Shown here: in pieces, positions 11,610-25,640 of the stretch
Position numbering within the stretch: the first letter of the stretch is position 1
Layout: every line of letters starts with the position of its first letter
Assembly (NCBI GenBank): GCA_028023455.1
Contig: JAQFVV010006629.1
Span: 436,001 to 500,000 of the forward strand
Source: Epiperipatus broadwayi
Lineage: Eukaryota > Onychophora > Udeonychophora > Euonychophora > Peripatidae
DNA length: 64,000 bases
Direction: 5' to 3'
Translations under genes and position numbers: made by a program
Notes under the pieces: generated by a model
What the model was told of the DNA's origin: nothing
Database searches by the model: none
Seen by the model: the letters and a program-made list of their open reading frames with translations, nothing else

Positions 11610-13262
11610 ATTAGATAAGAGCCGTGATCAGATTTTTTTAAATTATGATTATGTCTGGGATAGAGATTTGCCCTGGGCAAAAACTTCTAATTAAAGATGA
11701 CATGGGAGGTAAGAGTGCACATTTATAGCCCTTGGGTTTCGGACTTATTATTATTTGTCTATTTATTTTTATTCTGCTTCTTGAGTATTGATTCAACTGT
11801 TTGTATGCTAATTGTAATCCTTATGTTAGTTGCTGTACTGCCTTACTTTTCAAAAATTACCAACCGTATCTACATACCACCAGTGCTAATATTACATTTT
11901 GCTATCTGCTAATAAGAAATTCTGCTGAAATCAGATTACTGACTCCTAGTTGCTAAAGCGTTACTCTCTGCAGAAAGCTAAATCAACCCGAAGACGAACT
12001 CTGGATCCCGAGTTGTTTCTTCAAAGATCATGCTGTAATAGCTTAAACAAGAACTGATCCAGAGCTTGCCTCCACACTTTCCTACCAAAAAGATATATAT
12101 TAAAAGCCTTCGTGATGGTCTCAAGTTGTAAAGAACTTTACGTATCCTGCTGGAGGAAATCTGTCGGACTTTACATTAGGCCTCGTAAAATGTTTTCATA
12201 TTCTAACCAGGGTTTAAATATCTGTTAAACTTTCAGCTTAATCTTTAAAATAACTTGTAATTATTTTATGTATTTTCTGATTATTGTATTTAGAGTGTGT
12301 ATTGGGTTTTTAGTCTAAGATTCCATATTTATTTATTTATTTATCTGGGAGTGTATTGTGAGTTTCTATTTTATATGCTTATTTTTTTTATTTTTATTAA
12401 TTATATTACTTATCATTGATAAATGCTTTGGCAGACATTTGTACTTTTCTTTTAACTCACCTATCCCTTTTTGTTATACTGTAATTTATTTAGTTAAGCT
12501 TGGTTTGCATTTCCAGCAGACTGCAATTCTTTTGACTGGTGGTTGGTTTATCGAGTATATTGTTCTTGTTTTTCTAAGTCAGAGATTTTAGTTTTCATCT
12601 ATTTAAGATTACGGGAAATAGTAATCTTTTCTTTTTCTATTTTTTTGTCTTGTATTGGGGTCAACCTTGATCATCTTGAACACGGTTAATCATGAGCTGT
12701 TCTGCAGATATATAATGTTCTTGGTCCCGATGTTTTTTTCCTTACCAAGGAAATCTCACCTGCGCTGTTTTATTGTACTCCCTACAAGATCCCTTTTGTT
12801 TTGCAATCTCTGAATAGCAATGCTAGAATTAGTTTTTATAAATTGCTAGCAACAAGATATTATAAATCGCCTTTTAAATCTTAGGTGAGAAACATATGTA
12901 TCTGCCAGGGTGTAGATCCCTTTTGTTTTGCAATCTCTGAATAGCAATGCTAGAATTAGTTTTTATAAATTGCTAGCAACAAGATATTATAAATCGCCTT
13001 TTAAATCTTAGGTGAGAAACATATGTATCTGCCAGGGTGTTTAATGTTTTAATACTTTCCTACACTCTCTGATTAATATGCTTGGAGAATTTTGGTCAAA
13101 CTTTCATATTTTGTTTGCCTGGAATTATTATTGTGAGCTTAATAAACTATGAAATAAATTATTTGGCTGACGTTTCTCTCTGTAGTCTTTTCTCAATTGT
13201 CTGAACAATCTTAAAGATCTCTTTCTCTCCCTGGGTCTAGCTGGTAGCAATCATTATCATCA
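11610..13262 (+). repeat. Family-B long LTR, copy 2, main part
   Basis: Runs parallel to the minus strand of 1790-3540. Shared words in order: a gatttgccctgggcaaa block, a catgggaggtaa block, ggacttattatt, gcctccacact, ttaggtgag, cttaataaact with AATAAA-type signals, ctctccctgggtctag. It is interrupted near 13262 by a LINE and resumes at 14685. Two open stretches (11697-11912, 12358-12591) give hydrophobic peptides but lie in LTR sequence not kept open in copy 1, so they are not called genes. No primer site follows its end at 14745, so it is probably a solo or broken LTR. Confidence 0.6.
12787..13040 (+). repeat. Perfect 127-bp direct tandem duplication
   Basis: Positions 12787-12913 and 12914-13040 are identical by eye over 127 bp, each starting agatcccttttg and ending gccagggtgt. 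It lies inside family-B LTR copy 2; copy 1 has a single version. Perfect identity in an old diverged repeat means the duplication is recent, or that the assembly duplicated it. Confidence 0.95.
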
Positions 13263-14684
13263 ATTTTCTATGTGATGTGATGTATTGTGGCTTCTCCTTA
13301 AACGAAGTCAAGAATATCTTGTCAATTATGCCCAGATAAACCTGTTAGCCACTTTATTTTCCATTCCCCACTCTAAATTTTCCCATATTCTACTCCATCC
13401 CATTTCCACAACATAATCTTTGTCAACTCTATAATCTTTATATCTAAATCCCCTTTATCTTTTCCCAAACCCAGCATAAAAACCAATAATTCACTTTCTG
13501 TACAATCACTTTTTTCATATTTATTCTTCCATAACTTCATTATATGTACTCTTTCTGTTTTCAAGCATTTACATTCAATTAACAAATGCCTAATATTTTC
13601 TATTCCTTCCTTACATAATTTACAAAATAAATCACCCATTTTTTTTCATTTACATGTATATTCTCTTGTATTTCAAAATCCCGTTCGAGCCTTAAATAAT
13701 GAACTACTTTCCTTACTATTATCATATATTAACTCACACCTAATATTCTGTTTATTTCTGTATATATTTAAACTCTTTTTACTCTCCATACTATTTCTCC
13801 ATCTCTCTAACTCCCTATTCTTTATTAATAAATCTATTCTTTTATCCCATTCCTTACTACTACAATCAACAATCCTCTTTTTACAATCCCATCTTTTGTA
13901 CAAATATACTGCTATAAATTCTTTATCCAAATCTTTTGCATACGCATTACCTTTCTCACCCATCTTGTTACCTGCCCTTTACTCATAACCCAATTAAATA
14001 CTATTTTGGCTATTTTTTTATTATCCATAAACTGCAATCTACCAAGCATTTTCATTTTACTTTTTGCATCTCTCATATGAAAACTTGACCATCCCATTTC
14101 TCCTTGAATTGCCTCCCTTGCTGCCCATACATCTGCATCCAATGCATGTCTTCCGACTTCCCTTTGAACTTTCTCTAAGTAATTTAATACCTCTTTACTA
14201 ACATATAATGCATTATTACCATAATTCTAATTACATCATATTTATTACTGAAAACATTATTAATTTCTTTATCATTCCCTTTCTTTTCTTTGCTTCATTT
14301 ATCAATTTTTTCTCCCATTCAAACAAATAATTTTTCTGATTACTTAAAATAATTCTCAAATAACTATATTTATTCACTACACTTAACTTAATATCTCCCA
14401 ATAAAAATTCTACATCTTCTCTTATTAACCATCATTATATTTGATTTTTCTTCACTAAATTTAATCCCCATCTTTTTACCCACCCTTGAACATGTCCTCA
14501 GAATAACTTCCATATCTTCTCTTCTTTCTGCACACAAAACTATATCATCCGCAAAAAAAAAAGACCTATCAAAATATATACTTCCTTACTATCTATTAAC
14601 GGTATCTCTATCTATCCCTCTTCCTAATCTTTCTATTGCTCTTTCCATTTCACTCAAATACAACACAAACAAGGTAGTTACCTA
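13262..14684 (-). mobile_element. Jockey-like LINE, 5'-truncated, decayed reverse transcriptase
   Basis: Reading the minus strand from 14684: near 14555-14530 the RT catalytic motif FADDIVLC, then REDMEVIL, then GIKFSEEKSN (usual in the RT thumb approach). After a decayed stretch comes DADVWAAREAIQGEMGWSS (14142-13912), then a basic region (13963-13673), then CKLC-x8-H-x4-C (about 13624-13571, residues 6-23 of the 13639-13373 stretch), a C-terminal zinc-knuckle-like motif found in jockey/I/R1-type LINEs, then IMKLWKNKY and LLVFMLGLGKDKG. Frame changes occur between these blocks, so it is dead. The 5' part (endonuclease, early RT) is absent, as expected from incomplete target-primed reverse transcription. 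It sits inside family-B LTR copy 2. The exact LINE clade is an inference. Confidence 0.75.
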
Positions 14685-14745
14685 GTGGTGCCCTCGGTGA
14701 TCAAAAGAAGTGAAGAAGTGACTGGTACAGTATAAATTGCAATTT
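14685..14745 (+). repeat. Family-B LTR copy 2, end part after LINE insertion
   Basis: Reads ttacctagtggtgccct, ggtgatcaaaag, gtgactggtacagta, parallel to 1850-1790 on the minus strand. In copy 1 the same block follows the ccctgggt...atcatcatcat block with only about 45 bases between, while here 1.4 kb of LINE lies between them. Confidence 0.55.
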
Positions 14746-17700
14746 AATCATGATTTCTCACTTAGAGTTGTATGAGAGAGCACTTTTTTTTTCATAAAAA
14801 AATAATTGTCATTAAATCCATTATGTGATCTATTGTTAATATTTTAAAACTACTTCTGGCAAATTGAAGTACTTTAAGTAGTCAATTGTATGCGAGAATA
14901 TTCAGTTTATATGAAATAAAATATTGTAAAATATGAAATATTATGAAAGTATCACATTTAATAAATAGTTTGTAAATAATTAAAATAGTTTTAAAAAAAA
15001 ATACATAATTGCATACTTATTGAGAATATTGGTCAAATAGCTCTAATCAATGTTAATTTACCAATAATTAAAATTAGAGATGAAAATAAACTTATATTGC
15101 AGTTTTTTCATTATAAAAAAAAATAATAATTTTTCAAAATTATTGTTAATAAGTATTTAATCATTATTTTATCTATCATTTCATTTTTCATTGATAGAAT
15201 AGATTGTTTTAATCTCATTCCACCTCTTTTTAAAATTATTTAATCAATTTTGAATAGTATGAAAAATTCAAAGAGAAATATAAATCTTGCTTTCAGTAAT
15301 TAAAAGATGAAACTTTTAACATTTACAAGTAACATTTAAATTTTATTAGTGAAAGAATAGTAATTCAAATACTGCACGATGATCATTCACAAAAAATGTG
15401 CTTTCAATAAGCCATATCAATGAATCAATTTTTTTAAAAGAAAGAAGCTTTATTTTTTTTTTTGTATAGAAAATTGTATTTTAAAGACAAATTTATTAAT
15501 GATTAAAATGGATCCTTAAATAAACATTTTTCTAACTGTAAAATATTTTTGACAATTTTTTTTGTCAATTGTTTTTTGTTATAATTTTATTATTCTTTCA
15601 TGCTTTTACTGAATTTAACTTTAAATAAATAATCACAAATAATTTTTTCAGTGGCAGAATTAAACTGTAATGAAGGTGGAACATACAAGTAGATTAAATA
15701 ATTAATATTGAGTAAAATTATGTTTTATTGTTAAGTTTTTTAAAACTAATTTTTAATAACCAAGTGGTCTGCCTGTGCAAACTATCTCACCTTGCTGAAA
15801 GGCTATTAGCTATCTTATAATGTTTGGAAGCTAAAACCTATATATTATAAGATTATCGTGAATGTACACACCATCATTAATGAAGCAGTTTTACATTAGT
15901 ACATTGAGCAAGAAAAAGTTAACATATGAAGTATATATATTTTTACTTAAGAGACAAGGTTTAAGTTATTTAAAATCAAAAAAGTAGATTATACAAAGTT
16001 TTAATTTTTATAAATTATATTTATTAAAAATCAAAATATATAAACTTTATATGGGTACTAAGACAAACAAAATAAATTTCAGGACTTAGTAATGGAATTG
16101 ATTATTTAAAAATAAAATTATAAACTTAATTCTAGTAATGTACATATTATTATAATTCAATTAATTTAGCATATTTCAAACTATTTTATACTTGCTAATA
16201 TTATTTAACATACTAGGATTAGAGAAATCATGTCAAATATAGGATTTTTTCTATTAATATTTTCTTCTGTTTTTTTAAATATATAAGTGTAAAACTGAAT
16301 TAAGTTTTTATAATAATATTGATGATTAGAAAAAAATGTAGTCACCACACATTATGTTCATTATGCATCATGGAGATATCTATGATAAGAAGTAAATGAC
16401 TAGGCTTAATAAATCTTTCTTTTAATATTAATGTAGGTAGTTAAATTCCACTTTTTTCTATTTATTTAATATTGTATTTGTCATACAGTTTACCCAGAGC
16501 ATCTTTAAAACTAGAACTATATCGATTAACTCCTGGTAATAATAGTAATCTTTTTTTTAATTTTTTTTATGAATATTGTAACGAATAATAAATTTACAAT
16601 TTAATAGTAAATTGATGGGTCTTTTTTAATAAATATTCTTCATGTTGAGGGAATAATTAAAGTGTCTTTTGCTACAACAATAATGTAATATAAATGAGCA
16701 ATTTATCCAATAATAGGTACATTTTATGTCTTTCTATTATTCCATGGACAACACAAACTAAATTATAAAGTGCAATGATTATAACTTCAAATTATAAAGA
16801 AATGATTAATAATGAGTGCAGTCTGAAAATAGCTTGAGTAATCTTCACCAAAAATTACATTAATCTGAATTTATTTCAGATCTATAGATGATTCCAATCT
16901 TTGGAATTGAGTTTCTGTAAAAATTCTTATTGGACATGTCAAATTTTGGAACTGTAAAATTTGGTTATCTGTTATCCAGATTTCAGATAAAAATCAGAAT
17001 TATGAACATTGTGATCTTTGCAAATAATAATCTTAATATGTTTAATGGACTCATAAAATTTAGAGACCTCAGGAGTAATGACATATAGAAAACAGAAACT
17101 AAATATTTTTAAAATAATAATTAAATTTATTAATGAGTAATTATAAAAATAATATGTAAACAAACTTTTTATTTACATCAAACATTTGGAATTACTTGCT
17201 AACATAAGTGCTGTTACAAATAGTTTAAATCAGGTGATACATAAGCACATCCAGACCTTTATTAACAAATTTACTAAGATTCAAATACAAATCTTAGGTT
17301 GATTATAAAATCAAATATTCCCACAGGGAGATATTGGTTTAACAATAAAATTAATTTGTATTTTAAATTAGCTCATGAATAATTAAAAATTTGAAATAAG
17401 TAATACCAAAACTATAGCTTATGCTAAACTGAGCCATAATTTAATCTAAAATACACATTTTTGTCAAGTAATTTTTAATATAGCACACTATTATGCTAGA
17501 TTAAAATTAACTGAGCTTAAATAAATAATCTAATATAATACTAATAATTATGGAATCTAGGCACCTAAATTAATATTGCATTATACACTATCTATAATTA
17601 TAAGATTTAGACAGCTTAACTAAGATTGCCTAGCATTGTTTTAAAACTTCTACATAAATTTTTAAATGAAAATGTGGGCCAATTTATCAGAAGTCACACA

Positions 17701-20700
17701 TAAATCATACCAAATTACTGTCACATAATCATAATAATGATAGTAAAATGCCAAGTGCTACATGGTAAAAATGTATTGTTGGTTTGCTAGTGGCTGGCCA
17801 AACAATGCAACACAATACAGACATTGTTATACACCACAAAACACTGTACATAGTGCAACCTGAAGAACTAACTTCATAAACTTACTAATCATTGCCAGAT
17901 CAATTCTAATACAAAGATAATTTCACCTATTATGGTGGAAAATATAAAGTTCATCATGAGTCATAGGCAAAACACAGGCTCCACAGAGCAAGAAAATATC
18001 AGTAAGAATGATGGCTTCCAAATACCTATCTCTGAGGCAAAAGAGGATGCCTGGACTTTGTCGCAGCACATTAGGAAAATGTGGAAAGACATATCAAATA
18101 TATATGATCTTCTCAAGGGATCTAGGTACCTTTAATAATATGAGAAGTGATAACTATCACAAAAAATACAAAGCTCTATCATTAGCTCATGGAATAAATA
18201 TAAACCATGGGGAAAGCCCATAGGGCACAGTAAATCATTATAAAGTAGGCCTAATTTCTAAGGCAAACTTCATACCAAAACAATGGCAAAATAACAATTT
18301 ACCACTAGTAGATGACTAAATTAAGATATGCATAAAATTATCAAAACAATAAGCAATCTCTGAAGCCAACAATAGCGGTTAGTCAAACGATTATTAAATT
18401 ATTTTAAAAAAATAAGAGCACAATATAATTTTGGCAATTGATAACAAAATACATGCATACACGCAATAAGTAATATAAAATTTATATAAAGAAAATGGAC
18501 GTAATGCAAAGTAAAGTAATATGGAGCAAATAAATATGCAATTAAATTGGTATATAACTGTATAAGATATTATATCATAATAGATAAACATACTAGACTT
18601 CTGATAAACACTCATAAACTGTATAATAGAATTAAATATAAGAGATGAATATCTCTAGTAGATAAAATATTGGCAAATTTAATAAACCAGCGTAATGAAA
18701 TGTATAAAAATTTTACCTGAGAATGTATTGAGATTCCAACACATTCTAGCATAAACCCATTAAAACGACAATAGCAATAAAATTCCCTTGATACATGTTA
18801 TAATGATAAGAATATCATAATAATATTAAAATAATAAAAAATATTGTATATATATATGTATTTAAAACACCTTAGTTCATAAACGGAATTTTTCCATTGT
18901 GAGCAGTCCGTTGAGGATGCGAAATCTTTCTCTGGTGGGTTGTCCGCTTAAGGAAGCATACGTACCAATGAATTATAAAATTTTTGAAAGCGGCAAATAT
19001 AATTCCAGATAAGTATTTAAAAATTCTTAATCCTAAGTTATATTTAAACATGAAATTCATTAATATTTGAAAACATTGGCCAATATAACAGCTAGCTAGA
19101 AAAGTATTCATTCAATGATGGCAGAGTATAGCATTATAGGTTTGATAGAATTTTTTCCAGATCCATGGTTTTTTTAAATAAAATTAGCAAAATATCTATT
19201 AACTTCTTTATATTTAAAAGAATCATACACACACAATAAGTTTAATTGAATGATAACAAAAGTAATTTCCTGGTATTTGAATTTTAACAATATTTCTTTA
19301 AAAATATTTTTAAAATAAACTGAATAGTTCGCAATTAACACAATGCATTTTAAACATCATCTTTGTGAATTATTATTACACAAACTATTTTAAATAGACA
19401 AATATATTTCAAAGGTTTTCTTCATTCACATCCTTATAATATTTATAATTAAAACTCTGAGAGAATGAAATTATAAAATTATTTATATTGTTTTAAAATC
19501 CAAAGAAGTTTGTCAATTCCGTGTTTTTCTTGCTGCGAATATTTTATTTAATAGCACAAATTTGGTGAGAGCAAATATAATTAAATAGCAGTTCCTCCTA
19601 TGCTAAAGACAATAAGTTATTTTTTATATAACTGCATAATTAATTTTTAAGAGGTAAGTATTGTGTGATATTTATTATAAATTAATATGACATATATTTA
19701 TTTCAAACAGTTTATATAATAAGAACTGTGAAAATAGCAGATTATTTATATTTTAAGTATTATAAGCTGTTTACTTTAAATTTAAGTTTTCTTCTTTTAA
19801 AATAATAATGGGTAACAAACGCATAAGTTTATGGTTTATCATTTTGAAATAACCTGGTTTATTTTAAAGTTTATAATTAAGCAAAAATGAAGAAATTTAC
19901 TTTTAATGTCTAAATTATTTTCCTATGGCATTTTTGTTAGTAATTTAAAATTAAGAAAGTTCTAAATTGAATTATAGTATAGAATAAAGCAGAACTACCT
20001 TAGCTGGTTAGCACGACATTGCATGTTTTAAAACTAATAAAATTGATACTTTAACTTTGATTAAAATAAAAGAAAGATATAAAAATATATATTACTATTC
20101 TTGAGGTTGCATTGAAGTTTGTATAGAGCAGCAGTAAAGTGGATGGTAAATGAACCAGATCAATCAGTTTGACCAGATGAGAGTGAGTGACCGAATGATA
20201 GTGACAGTGACCCTCAAAAATGATCTGATCTTTTTATAGCTGTTTACCCATCACTCAAACCTAGACATTTGTGGACAAAAGGTTAATTAATTTCCAGTAA
20301 TTAACTAAGAATCATTACGTCATATTAATCTAGATTATTTTAAAATAACCATGTGTTTTAACGGTCTTGAGTTGAAGAAGAGGTTAACAAGCTTAAACAA
20401 TAAATAAGATAATTTAAATAATTATAATACTTTACTTAAATAAAAATAATTCTATTCTTCCACTCCTGTTTATTAAAAACCTTTTAAAAAATTTCAAGTT
20501 AACCCTTTATTTTGCATGTTTAATAAAATATGGTAATATCAAAATTTTAACTTTTAAAATTAAATAACTTGGCAATTAAAGCCAAGTTACTGTTAAATAC
20601 ATGTGAACACAAACAGTCATACACTCACATAGCCAGGAAGTTAATTATTTCTTTAATTTAAGCTAACTAATGTGAGGTTGATTTAAATAACTAAATCTAT

Positions 20701-22744
20701 TATTTAGCTACAGAGACTAATTTTATCTAAATTTAACTGTCTTAACCGTTTCACTGGTGAAGTGGCCATATTGAATATTAAAAAAATTATGTTAAGCCAC
20801 ATATTTTATCATAATATATGTTTGTATTACTCAAAAATGACATAATATATATTATTTGAAATATGAAACATCAAAGAATGTAATGAAACTGAAAAAAATG
20901 TAGTCATTGATATTCAAAGTAATAAAAAAAAATAAAAGTTAATATTTCTAATAATTATTTTTATATTATTTCATAAATTCAAAATTATCATGCATACAAC
21001 TTAAAATTATGTTTTTGTTAGTAGATTAATTGGATTCATCATAAAATTTCTAAAAATAATAACACTTATCTAAGGTGATCCATCACTTGAAAACTTGGTA
21101 GAATAAAGACATTAGTTCCTTTCATTTTTCCTAGTAGGCTTTCAAAATGTATTTCCATAAAGGGGTTGACAATGAATATGCCATCGCTAATAACAAGTAG
21201 TTAATATTGATCAATAATTAGTATAATTTGAATATTATAATAAAGAACTTCAATACAGTTTGTAATTTATTAAAAAGTATTACTAAAATAGTCACTATAT
21301 ATACAAAATAAAATAAGTGAATGAAATACTAAATTCATTGTAGAGTTAAGCTTGAGGTACATAAGTTAGTAGTTTAGAGTCAGTGTGATGTAGTATTATC
21401 TATCCTATCTATATAGATTTTGAGGGCTCATATTGCTCTATGCCCATAAATTTAGTAATAGCTTCATCAATTGCCACCTTTCTTTGCATTTGATCTGCAA
21501 CTTTGAAATTTACATTGCAGTAGTCTATAATCGGCCTAAGTTTATATATACTGTCAAAATCTTTATTTTTAGCATTTACATATTTTTATTATTATTAAAA
21601 TTCATAGAAGACATTATAGAAAAATCTAAATCTGGTCATAATATTTGCAAAATATTTTTATCTTTGTCTCATATAACCTAATTCAAATACTGGACACAAG
21701 CTCACATGATAGCAAAAAATGCAGATAATTCACAATATACATTTATACAATCAATCTATTTTTTTGATTACTGTATATGTTAGTTTCAATAATAATTTTT
21801 TTGTGTATTTTTTATCAAATATAAATTCAAATAATAATTAAAAATATATATATACAAAAAATAATAGTTATAGAATATATAAAAATAAAGATTTACCATC
21901 GGCCCTCGATAACATCTTCAAAGTACATCGGTAAAAAATTTGTATTTTTTCTGACATACTTTTTATGATACTTGTCACTAACTTGATATTAAAGAAACTT
22001 AAGAGAAAAACAAAAAAATTCAATTTAGTTGATCGCAGAAATTACCATAAAATTTTTATTTTTCATTGTAGAAAAATAAAACTTAACTTTATGGAAAGTA
22101 GAAAGAACAACGGAAATGATGGTGTAAAAAGCGCATGCATAGACTGTATAGATTTCTGTTAATTTTAAACAAAAACCGGATGTTTATAATTTGAAATTTC
22201 TTGCACGCTTTAAGTGCACATAATAACGAAAAAGTTAAAAAACTTTGTTAATTAAAATACCTATCTTAAATAACTAGTTAGAAATTAAAATGTTAACCAA
22301 TTTTTAAAGCAATTTGCTATTATTTAAACCTAATTTTACAAGCATTGTTTTAAAAGATATTTTAGCAGTTAATTTTATTAAATGAAGTCTTGATTTAAAG
22401 CATTCATTTACTCAATATTATTTACTTTTTTAATTTAGAACAATTATTAGCTACATTTTAACTTCATACAAGTACATGTCTTACTATAATGGAAGCTATA
22501 TTAATAAAATATTTCAAACAACTAGAATCATTAACTAATTATACAGATAAGAAACATAATAATGGCATGTATTTTGCATTCAGGTTGATAAAGTGACCTG
22601 CATATAACAAAATTCTTATCTCTTACTTTAAATTATTTATTGTTTACTATTTTTTTTAAAAATAGTAACAAACAGCAAATTACTTTATTATAGCATGTAC
22701 AAGAAACAATGTGTAAAGCACAGGGTTACAATATATGAAAATAT

Positions 22745-24207
22745 CAAAATGCATACCATAAGTTGAAATCACCATTCACGATACGATGCACTGTAACTTG
22801 TTATATGGAGTCAGGAATCTCAGCCACTATGCCCAGAGAAATCTGTCCCCCACTTTATCTTTCTTTTCCATTCTCTGCCCTAAGTTTTTCCCATGTTCTT
22901 CTCTATTCTGCTCTATCCCATTTACACAACATAATATTTGTCAACTTCATGTCCTTTATATCTAAATTGCCCTTATCTTTTTCCAAACCCAGTATAAAAA
23001 CCAATAACCCACTTTCTGTATAATCACTTTGTTATATTTATTCTCCCATAACTTCATTATTTGTACCTTTTCTGCTTTCAGGCATTTACATTTAATTAAT
23101 GGATGACTAATATTTTCGATGCCTTCCTTATACAACTTGCAGTCTAAATCATCCACATTTTTTCATTTATATGTATATTTCCTTGTTGCTAACGATCCTG
23201 TTCGAGCTTTAAACGTTGAACTACTTCAGTTGCTATTATCATAAATTAACTCACACCCAATATTCTGTTTACTTCTATATATATTTAAACTCTTTTTACT
23301 CTCCATACTTGTTCTCCATCTTTCCAACTCCTAATTTTTTATTAATGCATCTCATTCTTCTATCCCATTCCTTGCCATTACAGCACTCAACAAATTCTCC
23401 TAACACAATCATCCCACCTTTTGCATAAGTATTCTGACATAAATTCTTTATCCAAATCTTCTGCATATTGTACTATCTTTCTCACTCATCTTGTTGTTTA
23501 CCCTTTACTCTTAATCCAATTAAATACTAATTTTGGCTATTCTCTTATTATCCATAAACTGCAATCTACCGAACATTTTTATTTTGCTTTTTGCATCTCT
23601 CATATAAAAACTTGACCAACCCATTTCTCTTTGAATTGCCTTCTTTGCTGTCTACACATTTGCATCTACTGCATGTCTTTCTATTTTGCTTTGTATTTTT
23701 TCAAGTAATCTAATACCCCTTTACTAACACATAATGCATTGTTACCGCATGTTAACCCTGCTACTACCACTCTCTTCCATACAATTCTAGCTACATCCTA
23801 TTTATTAAATGAAAACACTGTTTATTTATCAGTTTCTTTTCTTTGCTTCATTAATCAACTTTTTCTTCCATTCATGCAAGCAATTTTTCTGATTACTTAA
23901 GATTTCCAAATAGTATATCTATTCACCACACTTAACTTTATATCTCCCACTAAAAATTCTTTGTCTTCTCTTTCCCCGGTATTAATCATTATTACTTTTG
24001 ATTTTTCTTCACTAAATTTAATCCCCATTTCTTTATCCACCCTTGCACATGTCCTTAGCATAACTTCCATATCTTCTCGTTATTTGGTGCACAAGAAGAT
24101 ATTATCCGCAAATTAAAGACCCAATAATATATATATACACTCCTTTGCCACCTATTAATGTTATCTCTACTTCTCTTCCTAGTTTTTCTATTGCTGTCTC
24201 CATATCA
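22745..24207 (-). mobile_element. Jockey-like LINE, second 5'-truncated copy
   Basis: Same element as 13262-14684. On the minus strand: a degenerate FADN version of the catalytic box near 24110, MGWSSF-like text near 23620, the C-terminal zinc motif changed to CKLY-x8-H-x4-C (about 23140-23085), then IMKLWENKYN near 23060 and a partly conserved short 3' untranslated tail with tctgggcat. The second Cys of the zinc motif is lost and the second catalytic Asp is Asn. Many frame changes. Its 5' end abuts repeat D at 24206. Confidence 0.75.
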
Positions 24208-24535
24208 TTGAAAATCAGATTTTCAATGATATGGATGGCTGAAAAGTTGGTTGTAGTGGATTGAAGCCTGTCCATTAAAGTATGAAGATTTGCTATCTTA
24301 ATATAAACTGAGCATTGATTATATATATGTGTGAGAGATGATAGTCTGGACCAACTGATGAGTGCTGGTTTAGCATGAAATACGTATATTGGTGATTATT
24401 AATCTTTTCTACATGTGTGTGGTCATATGTATCAGTTGTATGAGATAGTGTGGATAGTTGAAGGGTGCTTGAAAATCTGAGTTCAAATCCTCTATACTTA
24501 CAATTAAGCTCCCAGGTTTGTGAAGAGTGCCTGGT
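24206..24535 (+). repeat. Repeat D, copy 2
   Basis: Begins with the hairpin ccatatcattgaaaatc / gattttcaatgatatgg (24208-24237), then tggatggctgaaaag, gcaaatctt-type words (as aagatttgctatctta), ctggaccaactgatgagtg, agcatgaaata and gtggtcatatg. Ends near a B-box-like gagttcaaatcc (24480). It matches 3853-4180 in reverse complement. Confidence 0.6.
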
Positions 24536-25640
24536 TTCAAATATTTTCTATTTTTAATATATAAATTAATATGAATTAGTTGTTAGTAACTAAAAGAAAG
24601 ATGGCATATAAACTTCTGAGCAAAAATGTTTGACAATATTTTAATTTTTAAATATCTGGTATTGTAATACAAATGAAGCAGTAGAAATTCACTATCAAGA
24701 TAAAAGAACATTAATTTTCTTTCATTTAATCTATGTAGTTTAATTGACAATACTTATCAAAGGATGGTATGACTCCTATTACATTTAACACCTACATTAA
24801 TAGTAATATTTTACTCTATTATTCTTTGCTAAAACCATGTATCTAAGTATGAATAATCAATGGATTCAGAATGCTTAATGCTAATCAAATTGTCAAGACC
24901 ACTTCTGCTAAGTGTTTATTTGTGAAAAACATTGAATTAGATTCAAAGTTAACAGTATCTACAATCCAGTGCTTCTCACTGATAAAGGCTAATAGTCTGA
25001 ATCAAATCTGAAAAATTAGTTGCTACTACCATCTGATGTCTATTGATTATTTAACACACATAAATTTAGAATACAGTTGGACAAGTGAGATTGATGACGA
25101 CAATTTGTGTAGCCTGTGTTCAAATGTAAAATTTAAAAAAAATTTTATCACAAAAATATTAAATGATATAAACAAGTAATACATATGTAGTAGCATGCGA
25201 TAAATATAAATCTACTAAAGTAGTATACAGCTGATTATGAACCAATTGCATACGATACTAACATGCGCAAATGATGTCAGGCATTCTAAAGTTGACCAGA
25301 ATGAATTTAAAAGGCTTTATTTTTGTGAAACTTCATTAAAAATGAAATTTCAGTTTCCGGCATGATTGCAGTCTTTTTTTCTCCATGAGTATTTGTGTAT
25401 CAGAAAATAATTTATTTTTTTTTATTTTAACCCGCTAGAATCCTTATAGAAATCCATGTGACCTGCAGTCAGAAAAGTTTGCACAATTCTCTTTTAGACT
25501 AATAATAAAATTGATTACTGTTTATAACTATTCACAGTCTAATAATTTTTTTTTTTGGAAATAAACAAATTCTGAATTTCAATCAAAGATAATATTTTGT
25601 TTGTATTAAAATATAATTTACAACAGATTTTTATTGTTTT

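Noticed and set aside
11697-12591. Two open stretches giving hydrophobic, membrane-like peptides (11697-11912, 12358-12591)
   Set aside because: T-rich LTR sequence of family B reads as Phe/Leu/Ile in this frame; frames are not kept in copy 1.
17932-18223. Overlapping open stretches with mixed composition
   Set aside because: No domain, no clean splice pair and overlapping frames both open; possibly an old repeat, not supportable as a gene.
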